Made by a program: the position numbers and the translations under genes
Assembly: GCA_023375675.1 (NCBI GenBank)
Contig: JALQBC010000062.1
Span: 1 to 64,000 of the forward strand
Source: Cytospora piceicola
Lineage: Eukaryota; Ascomycota; Sordariomycetes; Diaporthales; Cytosporaceae
DNA length: 64,000 nucleotides
Direction of reading: 5' to 3'
The notes under the pieces: generated by a model
Database searches by the model: none
Told to the model about the DNA's origin: nothing
The model's input: only the letters and a program-made list of their open reading frames with translations
Part shown: positions 32,635 through 44,399 of the stretch, piece after piece
Position numbering within the stretch: position 1 is the stretch's first letter
Layout: every line of letters begins with the position of its first letter

Positions 32635-34601
32635 CTATGCCATGTATGGCCTTTGCGTCAAGAAGCTCGACACATCGTCCGTCGTCCAAATGATGACCGA
32701 GACCGCATCCTTTATCGAGGAGTCTTCCTCGGGATCTACAAGTTCTAACTGATGCAAGTAATGGTGTCAGCAGTGTCTCAATTCCAGTCAAGAAAAACCA
32801 AACACTCACATTATATCTCTACAATAAGGACGGTATGAGTTTGTATACCTCCAAATAGGACAAATCCTTTCCCAGGCACATTCGGTGGCCGCCCCCAAAT
32901 AGTGACCCTCGTGAATTAGATTATTCCAATATATCAGCGATCAGGGGTTTACTCACCGCTAAGAGAAAAGAACACATTCTTCTCTTCTCCTCTTCAAAGT
33001 TCGCTACACATCCATCGCTCTGGTCGCCATACTTCGGGATCATTCCCATATAGCCATTCTTGGGGATGCACAGCCCGGGGTTTCTTTCCAGCTCAATGTC
33101 AGTGGATATATTGTTCAAACACAACGAACTATTGGATACAGTACGTACTATCGATACCCTGTATGTGGTCCCCGGCGGCATAGCATAGCCGTTAACCTCA
33201 AGATTATCCCTTGGAACTATCCGCTCCAGAGGGAATGCAATAGGTGGATGGAGTCTGGAAGATTCCTTGACACAAGCATCAAGGTATGGCAAGGTCCGCG
33301 ACTCCCTCTACGGCACAATTGTTGAACTCCGGCCCTCCTTGGCAGCCTTATCTATCTCTTTTCTTAGTATAGCCAGATTGATCGGATTTTTCAATAGGTA
33401 GTATATGACGACGCTGGCTATGATATTGGTAGTGTCGCCGCCGGCTTAGATATTGGAATTTGTCCACCTTGGAATTGCACTTGAACAATGTCTTATTAGC
33501 ATGCAGCAACTTTGGAACCTTGCCGCCGTTCGGACATTGCTGTGTACTTACTTAGGTGGAAGTAAGTGATCTTTCATCTTTCTTGCCTTGGTAAAGCAAG
33601 ATAGAAAATCGGTCTGGTTGATCTTCTCTCTCTGCTCCTCTGTAAGGCTTATCCTCTTATCGATGCGCGTAGCCCCGGAGTCTGCCAGCGGGTTTCTCTT
33701 GGACGTGACAGGCACTAGCGGATTGTCTTTTTAGAGATAGTTAAGCTAGGGCATTTGCGTATTCTGTATGCCCATGTTAGGACAGAATATGCGGTCAGGT
33801 CAGGGACTAGACCAGCGGTATGGGCAGTGATGTGAATTATGGCAGACGTACCGGTGCCACAGTCTTGAAGTATTCCCAGTTGCTTTCCATAACGCCCTTA
33901 ATGTCCCCACCAGTCTCGAGGAAACCAAGACGGCGAGAAAAGGTCACGTCGCCTATAACGTCAAACGTAAAAAGCTGCATCCAGTCACATAGTTTGACAG
34001 TGTCTTTCTTGCCGCAATAGAGCCCGTCCAGTCGCGAAAAGAAGAACTGCATAGTGGACTCGACGAGCGGTTTGAATGCTAAGAGATTCGTGACAGAATA
34101 CAGATAGGCAATCGGCCGGCGCATGCGTCGGTACAAGTCCTTAACACGCGTTATAAATACGTCCGGAATCTTGCTACCCTCTATAAGTAGTATAATCGAG
34201 TCGTAAAACTCAGACTAGGACATATAAACATCCGTTGGTTTATATAGGTATTCGTGGGAGCTTATTCATCCTGGTCTTAGCTGCGTAGGTAGCACACCTA
34301 CCTTTATAAATCGTGCCTTAAAGCCGTATATCTTCTCGATGGCGCTGGGCTGCGAGATTAACACGGCGTTGGGGCCAATGCGGACGACGGTCCCGTACCG
34401 AATGTGCAGATCGGTGTCTTTTGGATTCACAATCCCGGCCGAAACCTACGACCGCCTTACAAAGTTGCTGAAAGCTGCAGCAGGTGGCCCGGGAATATGC
34501 CGCAAACGGTAGTATGAATGGATCGCTTTCGCGACCGTGTATGCTGTGGCAATGCTGACAAGGAGTCCAGCCAGTGCGGTTATCTTGTTCTAGCCTAGTA
34601 T
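32635..34601 (-). pseudogene. Cytochrome P450 1
   Basis: Haem monooxygenase. From ~34600 an N-terminal membrane anchor (ITALAGLLVSIATAYTVA) leads to the Pro-rich hinge RHIPGPP (~34500) and GTVVRIGPNAVLISQPSAIE (~34380). The helix-C/I side follows with FDVIGDVTFSRRLGFLETGG (~33950), then the K-helix ExxR as KESSRLHPP and PLERIVPRD (~33250). FRPERW-type VWRPERWM lies at ~33020 and the haem loop FGGGHRMCLGKDLSYLE, with its Cys ligand, at ~32890. Several introns separate these pieces. TAG codons occur near 34594, 34463, 34216, 33309 and 32857. The presumed start codon reads ATA (34599-34601), inferred. The C-terminus appears to end at TAG 32635-32637. All P450 landmarks are present, but no continuous product is possible. 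Confidence 0.85.
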
Positions 34602-35108
34602 GTCTCGTCTACCGCGGTGTTCGAAAAGTTGGTCTATAACGTCAACCTTGGAATGAGAGGTACCAGGCCTTCAGAGTTGGTATGGAAATTGACTAAAAAA
34701 GGCTTGAAGGAGACAGTAGCTGGTTAATAAAACGAGGCCAGTGATCCGTCTGTCGCACCTTAAGAATGATAAATATGCTTTTTTGGGTGTCCCTGGGGTA
34801 CCTACTATTTGAGGATGACACTCGGTCCGGCGCAGACTTACAGGGCCGCATTATTCCTCGACGCCACCCTGTGCAACCTTCACCTATTTTTTCCGACAAC
34901 TCGGGCTTAGTAACATCGGAGACCTAACTGTAAGAGTGGAGGACTTATAACGATTCCATGTGTTCTGGCTCTCTTACACGAACTGCTCCTCCGCTGAATG
35001 CTATCATCTGCAACGCAAACGTGTATTCCGTATCTACTGCTACGAATTTTGGTTCTTCGAGATCCCAGCTACTCTAAAGTTTTCAGATTCAAAATAATCA
35101 CTTTTAAC
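34602..35108. other. Spacer, divergent between P450 1 and DUF1857 gene
   Basis: About 500 bp holding the promoters of the leftward P450 and the rightward small gene. The minus-strand ORF 34693-34899 has no motif and is not called. Confidence 0.4.
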
Positions 35109-35689
35109 ATGTCGTACACTGAACCAATTAACCCTTCATCGGTCGAGCATAAACTCAACCGAGCCCAGGCATGGGCGTATATGGAACTCAAGGTCCGCTA
35201 CGCCTCGAGATTCGTCGATGCCATTGTCGAGACAGAGGTTCTGTCTGAATCTATCTCCTATGACGGCGCGTTGGAAATATAAAGACGGATTGTGTTTGCA
35301 CCGAACGGCTATCCGTCGGGAAACAAGGACGTCTGGAGACGTGTAAGTTGTATCGGCCGCGTAGGGTTGATTTTACGGCAGAAGACGGGAGCACCATTAT
35401 TGATGTCCTTGAGTTGGGTTCTACGGGGGCACCCGACGATCTAAATTACATATATGTCTTCGAATGGCGCCACCCAGATATCGCGGCAAATAGCATCGAG
35501 GCTAGGGCTGAAGAGGAAGCGGATTGGAAAGTAAGTTGAGTGTGTCTGCTGTGATTCGATTTCCAATTAGTCAAATATGACATTTACCTGCGATTTTGCT
35601 GATTTTTGATGATTTAGACAACGAGACTCGCTGCCAAAGGAACCGTTGAAGCTATGCATCGCATGTTAAAGCAAGGGAACTCATCTTAG
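35109..35689 (+). pseudogene. DUF1857 (SRPBCC/START-like) small protein
   Basis: Compact ~160-residue protein of the DUF1857 type, found beside fungal PKS genes (AurE-like). It is presumably a small-molecule-binding fold acting in the cytosol. ATG at 35109 gives MSYTEPINPSSVEHKLNRAQ, the typical start. The diagnostic RRIVFAPNGYPSG, then LYRPRRVDFTAEDGSTIIDV and FEWRHPDI follow. One intron (35531-35617) precedes the final KGTVEAMHRMLKQG. Two defects are seen: TAA at 35280-35282 where Gln fits, and a single-base deletion near 35335 (a GGG run reduced to GG) shifting frame between DVW and ETCKLYRP. Otherwise complete. The adjacent OMT is on the same strand. Confidence 0.85.
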
Positions 35690-35879
35690 AGACTTGAATT
35701 GGTTGGGTAGCGACGGAATCTGACTATAGTCATGTACCGAATATGAACGAATTTACTCCCCCCCCCCTCTCTTTTTCTTTTCTTTTTCAATTTTTCTCAA
35801 TTCAAGAACATTTGACCCTCACCAAAGGCCATATTCGTCACTAACTTCCACACTTCATCCCCTTTCCAGGTCTGAGCTG
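35690..35879. other. Short spacer with C-run and pyrimidine tract
   Basis: Contains a run of about ten C followed by a TTTTCTTTTC tract before the damaged 5' part of the methyltransferase. No separate gene. Confidence 0.4.
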
Positions 35880-36734
35880 GTATGATTTCGACGCTTTCCT
35901 GGCCTTCCCGGAATTCCTATAATAAAGGGGGCCCGAACCGAATACGTTAACCTAACCGACCCAGCTAACACGCCTTTCAACTTAGGCAAAGGAATTGACC
36001 AAGATCTCTTCAAATGGCTACTGAATTATCCGAAAACATCTGAAATGTTTAATACCTGGATGTCCTCTCAGCGGAAACCTTGACCGAACTTTCTCGATGT
36101 CCTGGACTTTAAGCATAAGCTGACCCGAGACGCTAACCAATCTACCATACTCTTTGTAGACATTGGGGGCTCTAAAGGCCATCAGAGTATTGCACTGAGA
36201 CACAGATATCCACATCTCTCTGGTCAGGTCATCCTCCAGGACCTCATTTATATCATCGCTCAAGTTCAGTCCGACCTATTGCCGGGTTTTGAGCGCATTG
36301 AAACGAATGAACATGATATGTTCAAACCACAAAGTATTAAAGGAAAGCTACAAAATATTACTTGTCTAGAACATAACATGCTGTCGTGCTACTTCATACT
36401 AGCAGATCTTTTCATCGCAGGTGCTCGAGTATATTACTTTCGCCACGTCTTTTACGACTGGCCAAATGATGAATGCAAAAGGATCTTGGGGAATCTTGAA
36501 GATTGCATGGTGAAGGGATCAGTTGTTCTTATTGATAAAATTGTCGTCTATGAAGTTGGCGCAACGTGGCGAGCGACTCTGGGGAATATAACCATGGCTG
36601 TCTGCCTGGCTGCCAAGGAACGAACTGAAGCTGAATGGCGAGCCCTAGCCGCAAGCAGTAGAATCAAGATCCAGAAAGTTTTAAAGTATCGACAGGAGCT
36701 CGAGGAGTGGGTAATGGTACATGTTATTGATTGA
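35880..36734 (+). pseudogene. SAM-dependent O-methyltransferase (Methyltransf_2-like), 5' damaged
   Basis: Catalytic half of a multidomain-type fungal O-methyltransferase. NLTDPANTPFNLGKGIDQDLF (~35950-36010) matches the region just before the Rossmann fold. Motif I VDIGGSKGHQS lies at ~36155, motif II/III VILQDL at ~36225, and the catalytic-His segment YFRHVFYDWPNDECKRIL at ~36435, ending at TGA 36732-36734. TGA at ~36076-36078 (RKP*PNF) interrupts it. This is the one clear TGA in the window and is compatible with CGA-to-TGA. A frame change near 35935 separates it from an EFL-containing upstream bit, and the N-terminal winged-helix dimerisation domain is not found. Probably functioned with the upstream DUF1857 gene. 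Confidence 0.78.
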
Positions 36735-37140
36735 TTTGGGGATGTTCAGTGTATTGCAGGTGCTCGAGATAGGGTGTAAAACTCGAGAATTATATGGAAA
36801 CTTGAAAGTTCAAATTTCATAATCTGCTGCCGTTTGCATAATCTCTACCTCCTTGCTACCTACCGTACATTTATCAACCCTAAGACTTCCTACACTGTCG
36901 CTGTTCTCTGTCCCACCTTCACTCGATAAGACAATGCCTTTTCTTTAGACATACCTCTTCTTCCACTTAAGTCTCATCTCCAAGGCACCGACTGCCCAGG
37001 AGGAAAGGGCTCTATATAGCAACGAGAAAATCAATTAGGGAACATGGAAGATATATCTGAATTGCATTGCGTGGATTTCACTACACTCTATTGCATCATC
37101 TACTACGCAGAGCTGAGAGAAAGAGTTACAGCATGCAGTG
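36735..37140. other. Convergent spacer between OMT and AKR 2
   Basis: About 400 bp where two genes end facing each other; this should hold both 3' untranslated regions. Nothing else recognised. Confidence 0.45.
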
Positions 37141-38266
37141 CTAGGTCCACAAGATTTGGTCTATGCTAGGACTCTGTCGACTACCAGAGACAGGAATCGT
37201 CTTGATAATTTCATCTAGTCGTGCCTTCTCCTGGTCACTCAGATGAACAACCTCGCTATTTTCCTTGACACGTACTGCTGCCGTGGCGCCTGGGATAGGA
37301 ATGATGGTGCCGTAAACTCCCTGGTTCGAGTGCGCGCGGATCCATACGAGGGCAAGCTGCGCTGGTGTTACCCCTTTCTCCTTAGCAATCGCAGTCATCT
37401 GGTCAACCAGATCCAGATTGTTATAAAATTGCTATACAAATCACAGCGTCAGCCAGCATCTATCATATAAAAAGAATCACTTGGCGGCGGATTGGGTTAA
37501 CCGAGGGCCTAAACACCCTAGTGTCCAACATTTGCATACGCTCTGTGAAGCTTACCTCTGGTTAGAAGCGGCCGAACATATGGCGAATATCGCCCTTTGG
37601 GATATCCTCCAACTTACGGACCTGCCCGGTCAGGAAACCGTAACCTAGAGGCGAATAGGTTAGGATTAGGATGTTGAGCTCCTTACAGGTCTCGGCAACG
37701 CCGTTGGTAAGGATCTCGGTACTCCAGAGCGAGAACTCGACCTCCACAACACTAATAAGGCAAAGGGCATTAGCACTTCGGATGGACTCGGCGCGGACTT
37801 CAGACAGTCCCACAGCGCCGATTACGCCCTCGTCGACGAGCTCCTTCAGCGCTCCCATCGTCTCCTCCAAAGGCACGCTAGCATCCAGTCCTGCGGGGCC
37901 GAAAATGTCCATCTTCTTGTAGGGGCTCAGGATACTGTTGCACTCGGCGGCGCTAGCACGCACGCCCTCGCGGGTGTTAGTGGCGCCAAGGGTAGCGGCG
38001 TCGGAGCACGCGCGGACGAAAAGAGTGACCTTGTCGGCGTCTTCGGGGTAATTTTCGAAATACCGCCGCAAGAGGTACAGTCCCGCGGTTAGAGGCTCGG
38101 GCGGCATACCGTAGATGGAAGATGATGACCATATAGTTGCCCCATTTTCAATGGCGGCCTTCATAGCCGGAAAGGCCTGCGAGTCCGGCGTAACCTAAGG
38201 GCGCCATGTCATCCCTAAGAGGCCATAGCCGGTGGGAGGAAGGGTTTTGGTTTTATTCAGAGCCAT
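37141..38266 (-). pseudogene. Aldo/keto reductase 2
   Basis: AKR8/yakc-type reductase. ATG at 38266 gives MALNKTKTLPPTGYGLLGMTWRP. NGATIWSSSSIYG follows, where a Trp-Ser pair occupies the usual Asp position of the catalytic Tyr loop. Then come VTLFVRACSD (the usual catalytic Lys position reads Arg), KKMDIFGPA (the usual His position is not seen), TYSPLGYGFLTGQ and VTPAQLALVWIRAH with IPIPGAT (cofactor). One intron at 37432-37555. Two in-frame stops, TAG 38195-38197 and TAA 37562-37564, both fit Gln codons, while all Trp codons are intact. This is the opposite strand polarity from the minus-strand genes on its left. The odd catalytic positions could be natural for this subfamily or further decay. 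Confidence 0.83.
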
Positions 38267-39173
38267 ATTATAGGAAAGTTAAGCAAGAGGTAAGTTATAC
38301 TCCCCCTATGAGAAAGAAGGTGCTTCAACTCTAACTCCCCCAATGCTAACGACTTCATTAGTGACAACATACATCATTAATACAGTATCTGGACGGCTGT
38401 GTCGTGTGTACGCGTCGTTGCGCGGAAACCCGCAAGCTAAGCCTCTTTCACTTATTTTACTCTAAGCCACAATAATAAATCTGACACTACTTATATCTTG
38501 GTTGTCTACAGATAGTCGTATAGTATTTTGCACTTGAGATAATACGCCTCGGTAAGCAGCCTTGCAGTATGTTGTCGGTCTACTTGTACTGCAGAACACG
38601 GGCCTTCACTGCTGCCGAATAAGCTGAAAGTCCTGATTTACAGCCCTGGAGGTCTTCCGAGAGGCTTGATTTCCCGTATGATTATTAAGCTAAAGTTCGG
38701 GACGCCGGTGGGTGCAAGTGAGCTCGCCGAGATCTTTAACCCCTTTGTACGAGCAGACCGCCGGGATTGAGGATGCAATGCGCCGCAATCTTGCAGGTTT
38801 CATTGACGGATGATGGGTTATAAGTGTAGGGGCCTGGGGCCGCCCTGTGTGACAACTACTGGGCTGGGGGCGAACTACGAACGGTTATATGTGTGTTGTA
38901 TCTATGTGTCTCTGAAATATTCTAAGGTTCTATGCTACATTGACTTATATGCCCGTGAGGTCTGACTGCAGCAAGGCTGCGCCTATTACCTCTGCTAAGT
39001 GTCGTGGCAAATCCTTTATGCCTAAGTCATCTATGGATAAGAGGAGTTACCTAGATTACGACTGCAGCCAGACAATTCAGATTGCCTGAGGGATGTTTAT
39101 AAACGATCAAATATCTATCTTGGCCGTAAGCAGAGTCCCAGGTGTGAAAGCACTTTGATCTGTCACAGCCAAA
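38267..39173. other. Region between AKR 2 and the Myb gene
   Basis: About 900 bp without a gene I can support. A plus-strand stretch near 38.64-38.76 kb (GGLPRGLISRMIIKLKFGTP) is open for ~40 codons but unrecognised. It holds the AKR 2 promoter and presumably the Myb gene promoter. Confidence 0.4.
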
Positions 39174-39760
39174 ATGACCTGTGCTACAGGAGAACGTAAC
39201 TGGTGTAACACTCACTTACTAAATCTTACCTTTTGCAAACATGTAGTGAGCCAAAATAGGAGCGTGAAAAGCTGGGACACCATAGCAGCGTCGTTACCGG
39301 GTCGCTCAAATCAGGATTGTCGTAAACGATGGAATCAAGTCAGCTTGGATCTCAAGAAGGGCGCTTGGACGCCGGATGAAGATGAGCGGCTTCATCAGGC
39401 TGTCAAGGATGTTAGGCCCAGGTTGGTGGCGTCTTTCTCCCAGATCACCCCCCGCCTCCAAGAAGTCCCCGAGTTGCCCATCACTGATCTATCGACACGG
39501 AAGATAGGCACGAGTCACCGAAAAAGTACAGACTCGTAACGCAGATCGTAAGCATTTGCTAAGTTTATATCATCTTTTTCTACCTGCTCCTTGGCACACT
39601 CCGCCAATCAACCTAGGCAGGCCGCTGCTCTTGTCTAACTACGGATCAGAATGCGTGAAAAAATGGCAACATGTGCTCGAACCCGGTCGTAAGCACACAC
39701 AGTGGACCCCTGAAGTATTGGCAGTACCTCAATGACAATATTGTAGAGGAAGGTTCGAAG
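39174..39760 (+). pseudogene. Myb/SANT-repeat DNA-binding protein, truncated
   Basis: Nuclear DNA-binding protein with tandem Myb repeats. The end of one repeat reads SWDTIAASLPGRSNQDCRKRW (~39275), where the aromatic residues and RKRW are diagnostic. The next starts LKKGAWTPDEDERLHQAVKD (~39350) and ends, after an intron (about 39550-39648), with NADQCVKKWQHVLEP. A third begins HTQWTPE (~39700). A frame change after QAVKD, or another small intron, and loss of the rest after WTPE leave it broken. The start is uncertain: ATG 39174 followed by a possible GTAACT intron. It may be an unrelated regulator that happened to lie inside the cluster. Confidence 0.7.
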
Positions 39761-39978
39761 AATGAATGCCTGCGCATCAAATACATTCTATAGGCGGTTC
39801 AGGTGGGTTATGAAGTGGAATCATGAAACAATATTGGAACATTGAACTGTGCTGATTGGTAGGTCCTACGAGTACGAAAGTGACAGTTTCTATTTGACAA
39901 AACACTATTTGTTCTAAAATAAACCTTCCTTAGTTACACCTCCGGCGTTTGCTAATGTGAAGTCGCACCAATGAGGCT

Positions 39979-41977
39979 CTACCTACCCTTAAGGGTAGAA
40001 AGATTGACCTTCATGAGCATCCCATCCACCGGCTTGGAAGTGACTTGCCTCGTCTTGTAGGTGTTGACAGTTAGTCAAAATTATACCTTGTCCGGATGGA
40101 ATCTGGGATCTTACCATGTACATCTCCTCTGCAACCTTGAACTGGCCGTCTATGCCAACTTCTGGCTTGCCGGTAGTGCCATCTATAGTCACTGCCCCGA
40201 GTCCGATCTTGGTGAAGTCATAGTGCCGAGCTGCCATTGCAAGCACGACACGTGCTTCGATTGTTGCCAACTCCTGTCTAATGCAGTTGCGAGGGCCCCT
40301 CTCGAACGCCCTCTATGCACCGGCCGGGATCTTTTCCGTAGTATCATCCTGAAGCCAACGTTCCGGTACAAATGTGTTGGCAGTTTCGCCGAAGACAGTG
40401 GGATCTCTTTGAATGATGAATGGGACGTGATAGAGCATTAGGCCATTAAGTATGACCTCGGTATTACCGGCCGAAGGTGAGGTCGAAGAAGTTGGTAAAG
40501 TAACCTTGAGCCCGTCACCGGGCTTTGTCATACGCGCCGTGGCGCCTGGAGGCCACAGCCGAAGTGTCTCCTTGATGACCGCCGACGCGTAGCACATACA
40601 ATGAATGAGCTGATCGCCACCGGGCGCGAGGAGACGGGCAGCTACTGCTGCGGGTGTCGAGTCTGGACCCAGGATTTCATCTAACTCGGCACGCACCGCG
40701 CGTAGTGCATGGGGTGTACGCGAGAGCTCGTAGAACATCTACGCTATGGTAGTACTGGTGCTGTCGTGGCCAGCGAATAAGAAGCTGCTGACTTGGTCGC
40801 ACGTAACGTCCATGATTCCTGGTGACAGAATTTCCGCGTCCTGAAGGCTCATGGACAGAATGCTGCGAGGCTTGGCGTTCTCGTTGAGCTGGGAATAAGT
40901 GTCTCGAATGATGGTCTTCAGGATGCTTCGGACCTGCTTGGCGAGATGACTGCGTTTCCACTCTAATCGGGGAGTGCACCACCATGGAAGGTCGATTTGT
41001 TCGCTCGTGAAGGTTTGGATGAGCTCATGGAATACGCGCATCAAGTCAGTCGGGTGAGGTGTTTGGGCCCCCTTGATTTTATGAACTGTTAGTTAATGGT
41101 AAAGGGGTAGACGATATAGTGGCATACCATGTCGATATCAAGCACTAAACTACCGATAACATCAAATGTGAGGTTTGTAGCGAGGCTCTGAAGTGAAAAT
41201 TGCTCCCCGGTACGCGCAAAGCTATCGAGGTTGTTGAGAAAGATGGAAGTCTTTTCAACGATAGATGGCAGCAGGGTCATAAGGTGCTGGGGAGAGAAAC
41301 CCGGATTAAATCTTTTGCGAAGCGCCTTCCAGTCTTCGCCCTATATGTTTGTGAAGCTGGGGTTAGTAAAGATGAACAGATTCGGGCACCGGGGAGACCA
41401 AGCTGCAACACAACAACTAAAACGGAAAATGGAAAGGACAGGACGTGGCATCAAAGGATTAGCGAGACTCTTAACAGAAAAATCCCTATTAGGGCAAGTC
41501 TGTTGCCTACCCCGGATGACATGATGGATGTTGGTCCGCTGAGATGGACTATGTGGTTCTATATCTCTGGGATTTTGGGAGGGCTGTAGGGAAAGCGATG
41601 CGAAGCCTTCGCAATCTGCTCTGCGACCATATAACTGCCTACGACAAGCATAGGCGAGCTTACAGGCCGAAGATCGACAAACATGACTGGGGGGCGGCCC
41701 AAGGCCTTATGCATCGCAGCAAACGCGACATCTACCTTCTAGTCAGCAGCGATCTTCGACATATTGATCGAATTGGACAATCAAGAATTAAGGTACCTGG
41801 ATGAGCCTTTGGCGGGGCACTTCCGATAAATTTGTCAACGGTCTGAAGATGCCCAAGTATGAGTGAAGCGGGTAGTTGGGGGAAGCCGGAGTATTGGTGT
41901 AGTCGTTTGTGCCGGACTTTGCTGTAGAAATAGGGGACAAGCAACGCAATGACTGCGATAAGAAGCTGAGCGAGCAT
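39979..41977 (-). pseudogene. Cytochrome P450 2
   Basis: Haem monooxygenase. ATG at 41977 begins a membrane anchor (LLIAVIALLVPYFYS), then HKALGRPPVMFVDLRP (~41690) and EDWKALRKRFNPGFSPQHL (~41320). FDVIGSLVLDID is at ~41160 and the I-helix FLFAGHDSTSTTIA at ~40760. The K-helix reads VIKETLRLWPP (~40570), followed by FVPERW (~40365). The haem loop reads FERGPRNCIRQE (~40300), with the Cys ligand present but the invariant Gly two residues later changed to Arg. The last intron (~40036-40080) joins SGQ to VTSKPVDGM, ending at TAG 39979. TAG at 40739-40741 and 40313-40315 replaces conserved Trp (IA-W-MF, GA-W-RAF). Two more TAGs (41739, 41559) are compatible with Trp. Confidence 0.88.
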
Positions 41978-42972
41978 AGTGTATTGTGTCTAACCTCTCG
42001 GCGTTCAATATGGGGCGTTGTTGTGGTGGTTTTCGAGGGATCTAGGACCAAGACCGACAATCTAGTAACCTTGAATAGCTAAGCTGTTGTACCACAGATT
42101 GGAAAGAGGTGATAGGATGGTCTATGGATACATAATGTAGCTCACAGAACGATGACTGAGAAGTCAATATAGCGATTACCGCCTACTTGCATAAATGTCA
42201 CGGATCCATAACAGTTCTCCACCAACAGGTAATAATTAGTGCTACAAATTGATAATATGACTAAAGACAGCAACCAATAAATATGTGTATCCATGTTTAT
42301 AAACCAACAGCCTTGTGCATTGCAACCCTAGCCGCATCTCTCGACCGATACCCACATATCCACATGTTTCGCCCCAATGTACTTAATACATCTACCCCTG
42401 GTGTTCAATGTAATGAAAACTAGGGATTCGTTTTCTACAGATTAGGAAATGGAGCTAGCAAAGCATCACGTTGTGCTCAGGGTGGATTCAGCGGTTCCAC
42501 CAACTATCCATTAGTGTACTTTATTTTGTTTACACAGTACATATGTAGAAGAATCAATTCTGCAAAAGGGTGGGTGCCCACTGCGATACCATCAATGTGC
42601 ATCATTGAATTTTTGGTGACATAGCCCCTTGCGTAACATCTTTCCAGTCTGACGCACTAACTATCAGCATGGAATTCAAATGTTGCGTTAGAGGTGGATG
42701 GAAACGAGACTTGCTATCGAAGCTTGAAAAATCATGATCTCAAGCGTACAATCTTCACAGGAGGCTAACAGTTGGAATAGCCTGGGGGGGGGGGCAGCTG
42801 AAGCTACACTGTTGCAACCTTAGTGGGTTGATAATGCTAGGGAGACGGCTTGCAGTACGTGTATATCCACATCACTACTAAGCCACAAATGTTGGTAGAT
42901 AACAACCATTAACATCTAATTATGCTAGGATGAGGAAGATGTCATTGTAGTCTCAGGGGATGTTAATAATGC
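41978..42972. other. Upstream region of P450 2, no gene
   Basis: About 1 kb of normal composition carrying the promoter of P450 2. Includes a run of eleven G near 42790. No coding motif or RNA gene was seen. Confidence 0.45.
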
Positions 42973-43541
42973 TAGCCTGCCGAAAATGCCTTCCGTTAGG
43001 AAGGTTGATGTTTGTTTTATAAGGCGGGCGAGCATACAGAAATTGTGCCCTTAAGATTTATACTACCTGTTTTTAATTCTGATTAGCTCTAAATTACAAT
43101 TATGCAGATTCGCTATAGCACCCGTCTAAAGGATCTGATTAGCTGTTAAAAGCAGTGATTTTAGTCGTTCTGTAACTAAATACACTAGCAATTATAAAGC
43201 CTTTAATACCTACCGGAAGGCTTACAGTCACTTTAAGGCCTAGATAAGGTCGGACCTACAATAAGGCTTTCTACTATAAACCTTAGGTTCGAACTAAAAT
43301 ACACGCTCGAGTTTTAATCCGATTAAGACATACTTACCTTAGTCTGAATCTGTAGAAAAAGGGTTATTAAACGGTATATTTAATTTAATCGTAGCCCTTA
43401 AGGTAGGCTTACTATTAAAGCTAATAGTTCTAATTCCTTAGGTTTCTTAGGTTTCTTAGGTTCTTAACCCGAACTCTAGCCTTTGCCTTCCTTTTTCTTT
43501 ACCGAAGGCTTATATAAGCCTTTAGATTCGAATTAAGTTAA

Positions 43542-43579
<38 letters not shown>

Positions 43580-44190
43580 CGTAAGTAAGTAAGTAAGTTA
43601 CTTAATAACTAAGCTATTAAATATATAAATAAGTAAATAGGTAAGTAAATAGGTAAGTAAATAAGTAAGTAAGTAAATATTTAGGTTAGCTAGTAAATTA
43701 GCTATTAAATTAACTAGTAAATAAGTAAATAAGTAAGTAAAAAAGAAAGTAAGTAGATAACTAAGTAAGTAGATAAGTAAGTAGGTTAGCTAATATATTA
43801 GCTAGTAAGGTAGCTAGTAAGTTAGCTAGTTAGTTATTAGGTAAGTAAGTAAGTAAGTAAGTAGGTTAATTAATATTTTAGCTAGTAAGGTAGCTAGTAA
43901 GTTAGCTAGTTAGTTATTAAGTAAATAAGCAGGTAGGTAAGTAAGTAGGTAAGTAAGTAAGTAAGTAAGTAGGTAAGTAAGTAAATAAATATAATAAATA
44001 ATAATTTAGTTAGTTAATTAATTATTTCGCTGCTTAAGGCTGCAGAGGATATAATAAAGTAACGTCTGAAGGGCGTTACTCTATCGTATCCGGAGCAGCC
44101 TAAGCGGCGTATCTACCTAAGTAGCTATTAAGATTCCGATCCTTCTTAACGGAAGGCCTTCTTAGCAGGCGGTCCTACCGCCGTTCCCTA
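42973..44190 (-). repeat. Dispersed repeat family, copy B (least mutated)
   Basis: Inverted relative to copies A and C. The left end is TAGCCTGCCGAAAATGCC then TTCCGTTAGGAAGG. The right end, read inward, is CTAGGGAACGGCGGTAGGAC then CGCCTGC.AAGAAGGCC. The shared GCCTGCCGA...TTCCGTTAAGAAGG words at both ends act as imperfect terminal inverted repeats, so this is probably a ~1.2-kb non-autonomous DNA element. No open reading frame is seen. It lies directly against the 5'-truncated SDR gene. Confidence 0.75.
43541..43992 (-). repeat. GTAA tetranucleotide array inside copy B
   Basis: About 450 bp of (GTAA)n with AGGTTAGCTAGTAAATTAGC-type interruptions. It occupies the same internal position as the TTAC arrays in copies A and C. 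Confidence 0.9.
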
Positions 44191-44399
44191 GTCGATTATA
44201 TTTTATCGGTTAATTGATCTTATCTTAAGCCCTACGATTTCGAGATTTTAAAACCTTGCTATTAGGTCTAGTATTCTATATAGATATGTAGCTCTCGACG
44301 AGACGATTCAAATTATTATCTTAGTTTTCAAATCAGACTTAGATTTAGGTCGTAAATTAGTTAGAAAGGTAAGTTCTAGACCAAAACACGCTTAGACCG

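Noticed and set aside
35750..35880. C-run plus pyrimidine tract as a terminator or promoter element
   Set aside because: Fungal genes use no such defined terminator; it could be promoter CT-box sequence, but the downstream gene lacks an intact 5' end, so no call is made.
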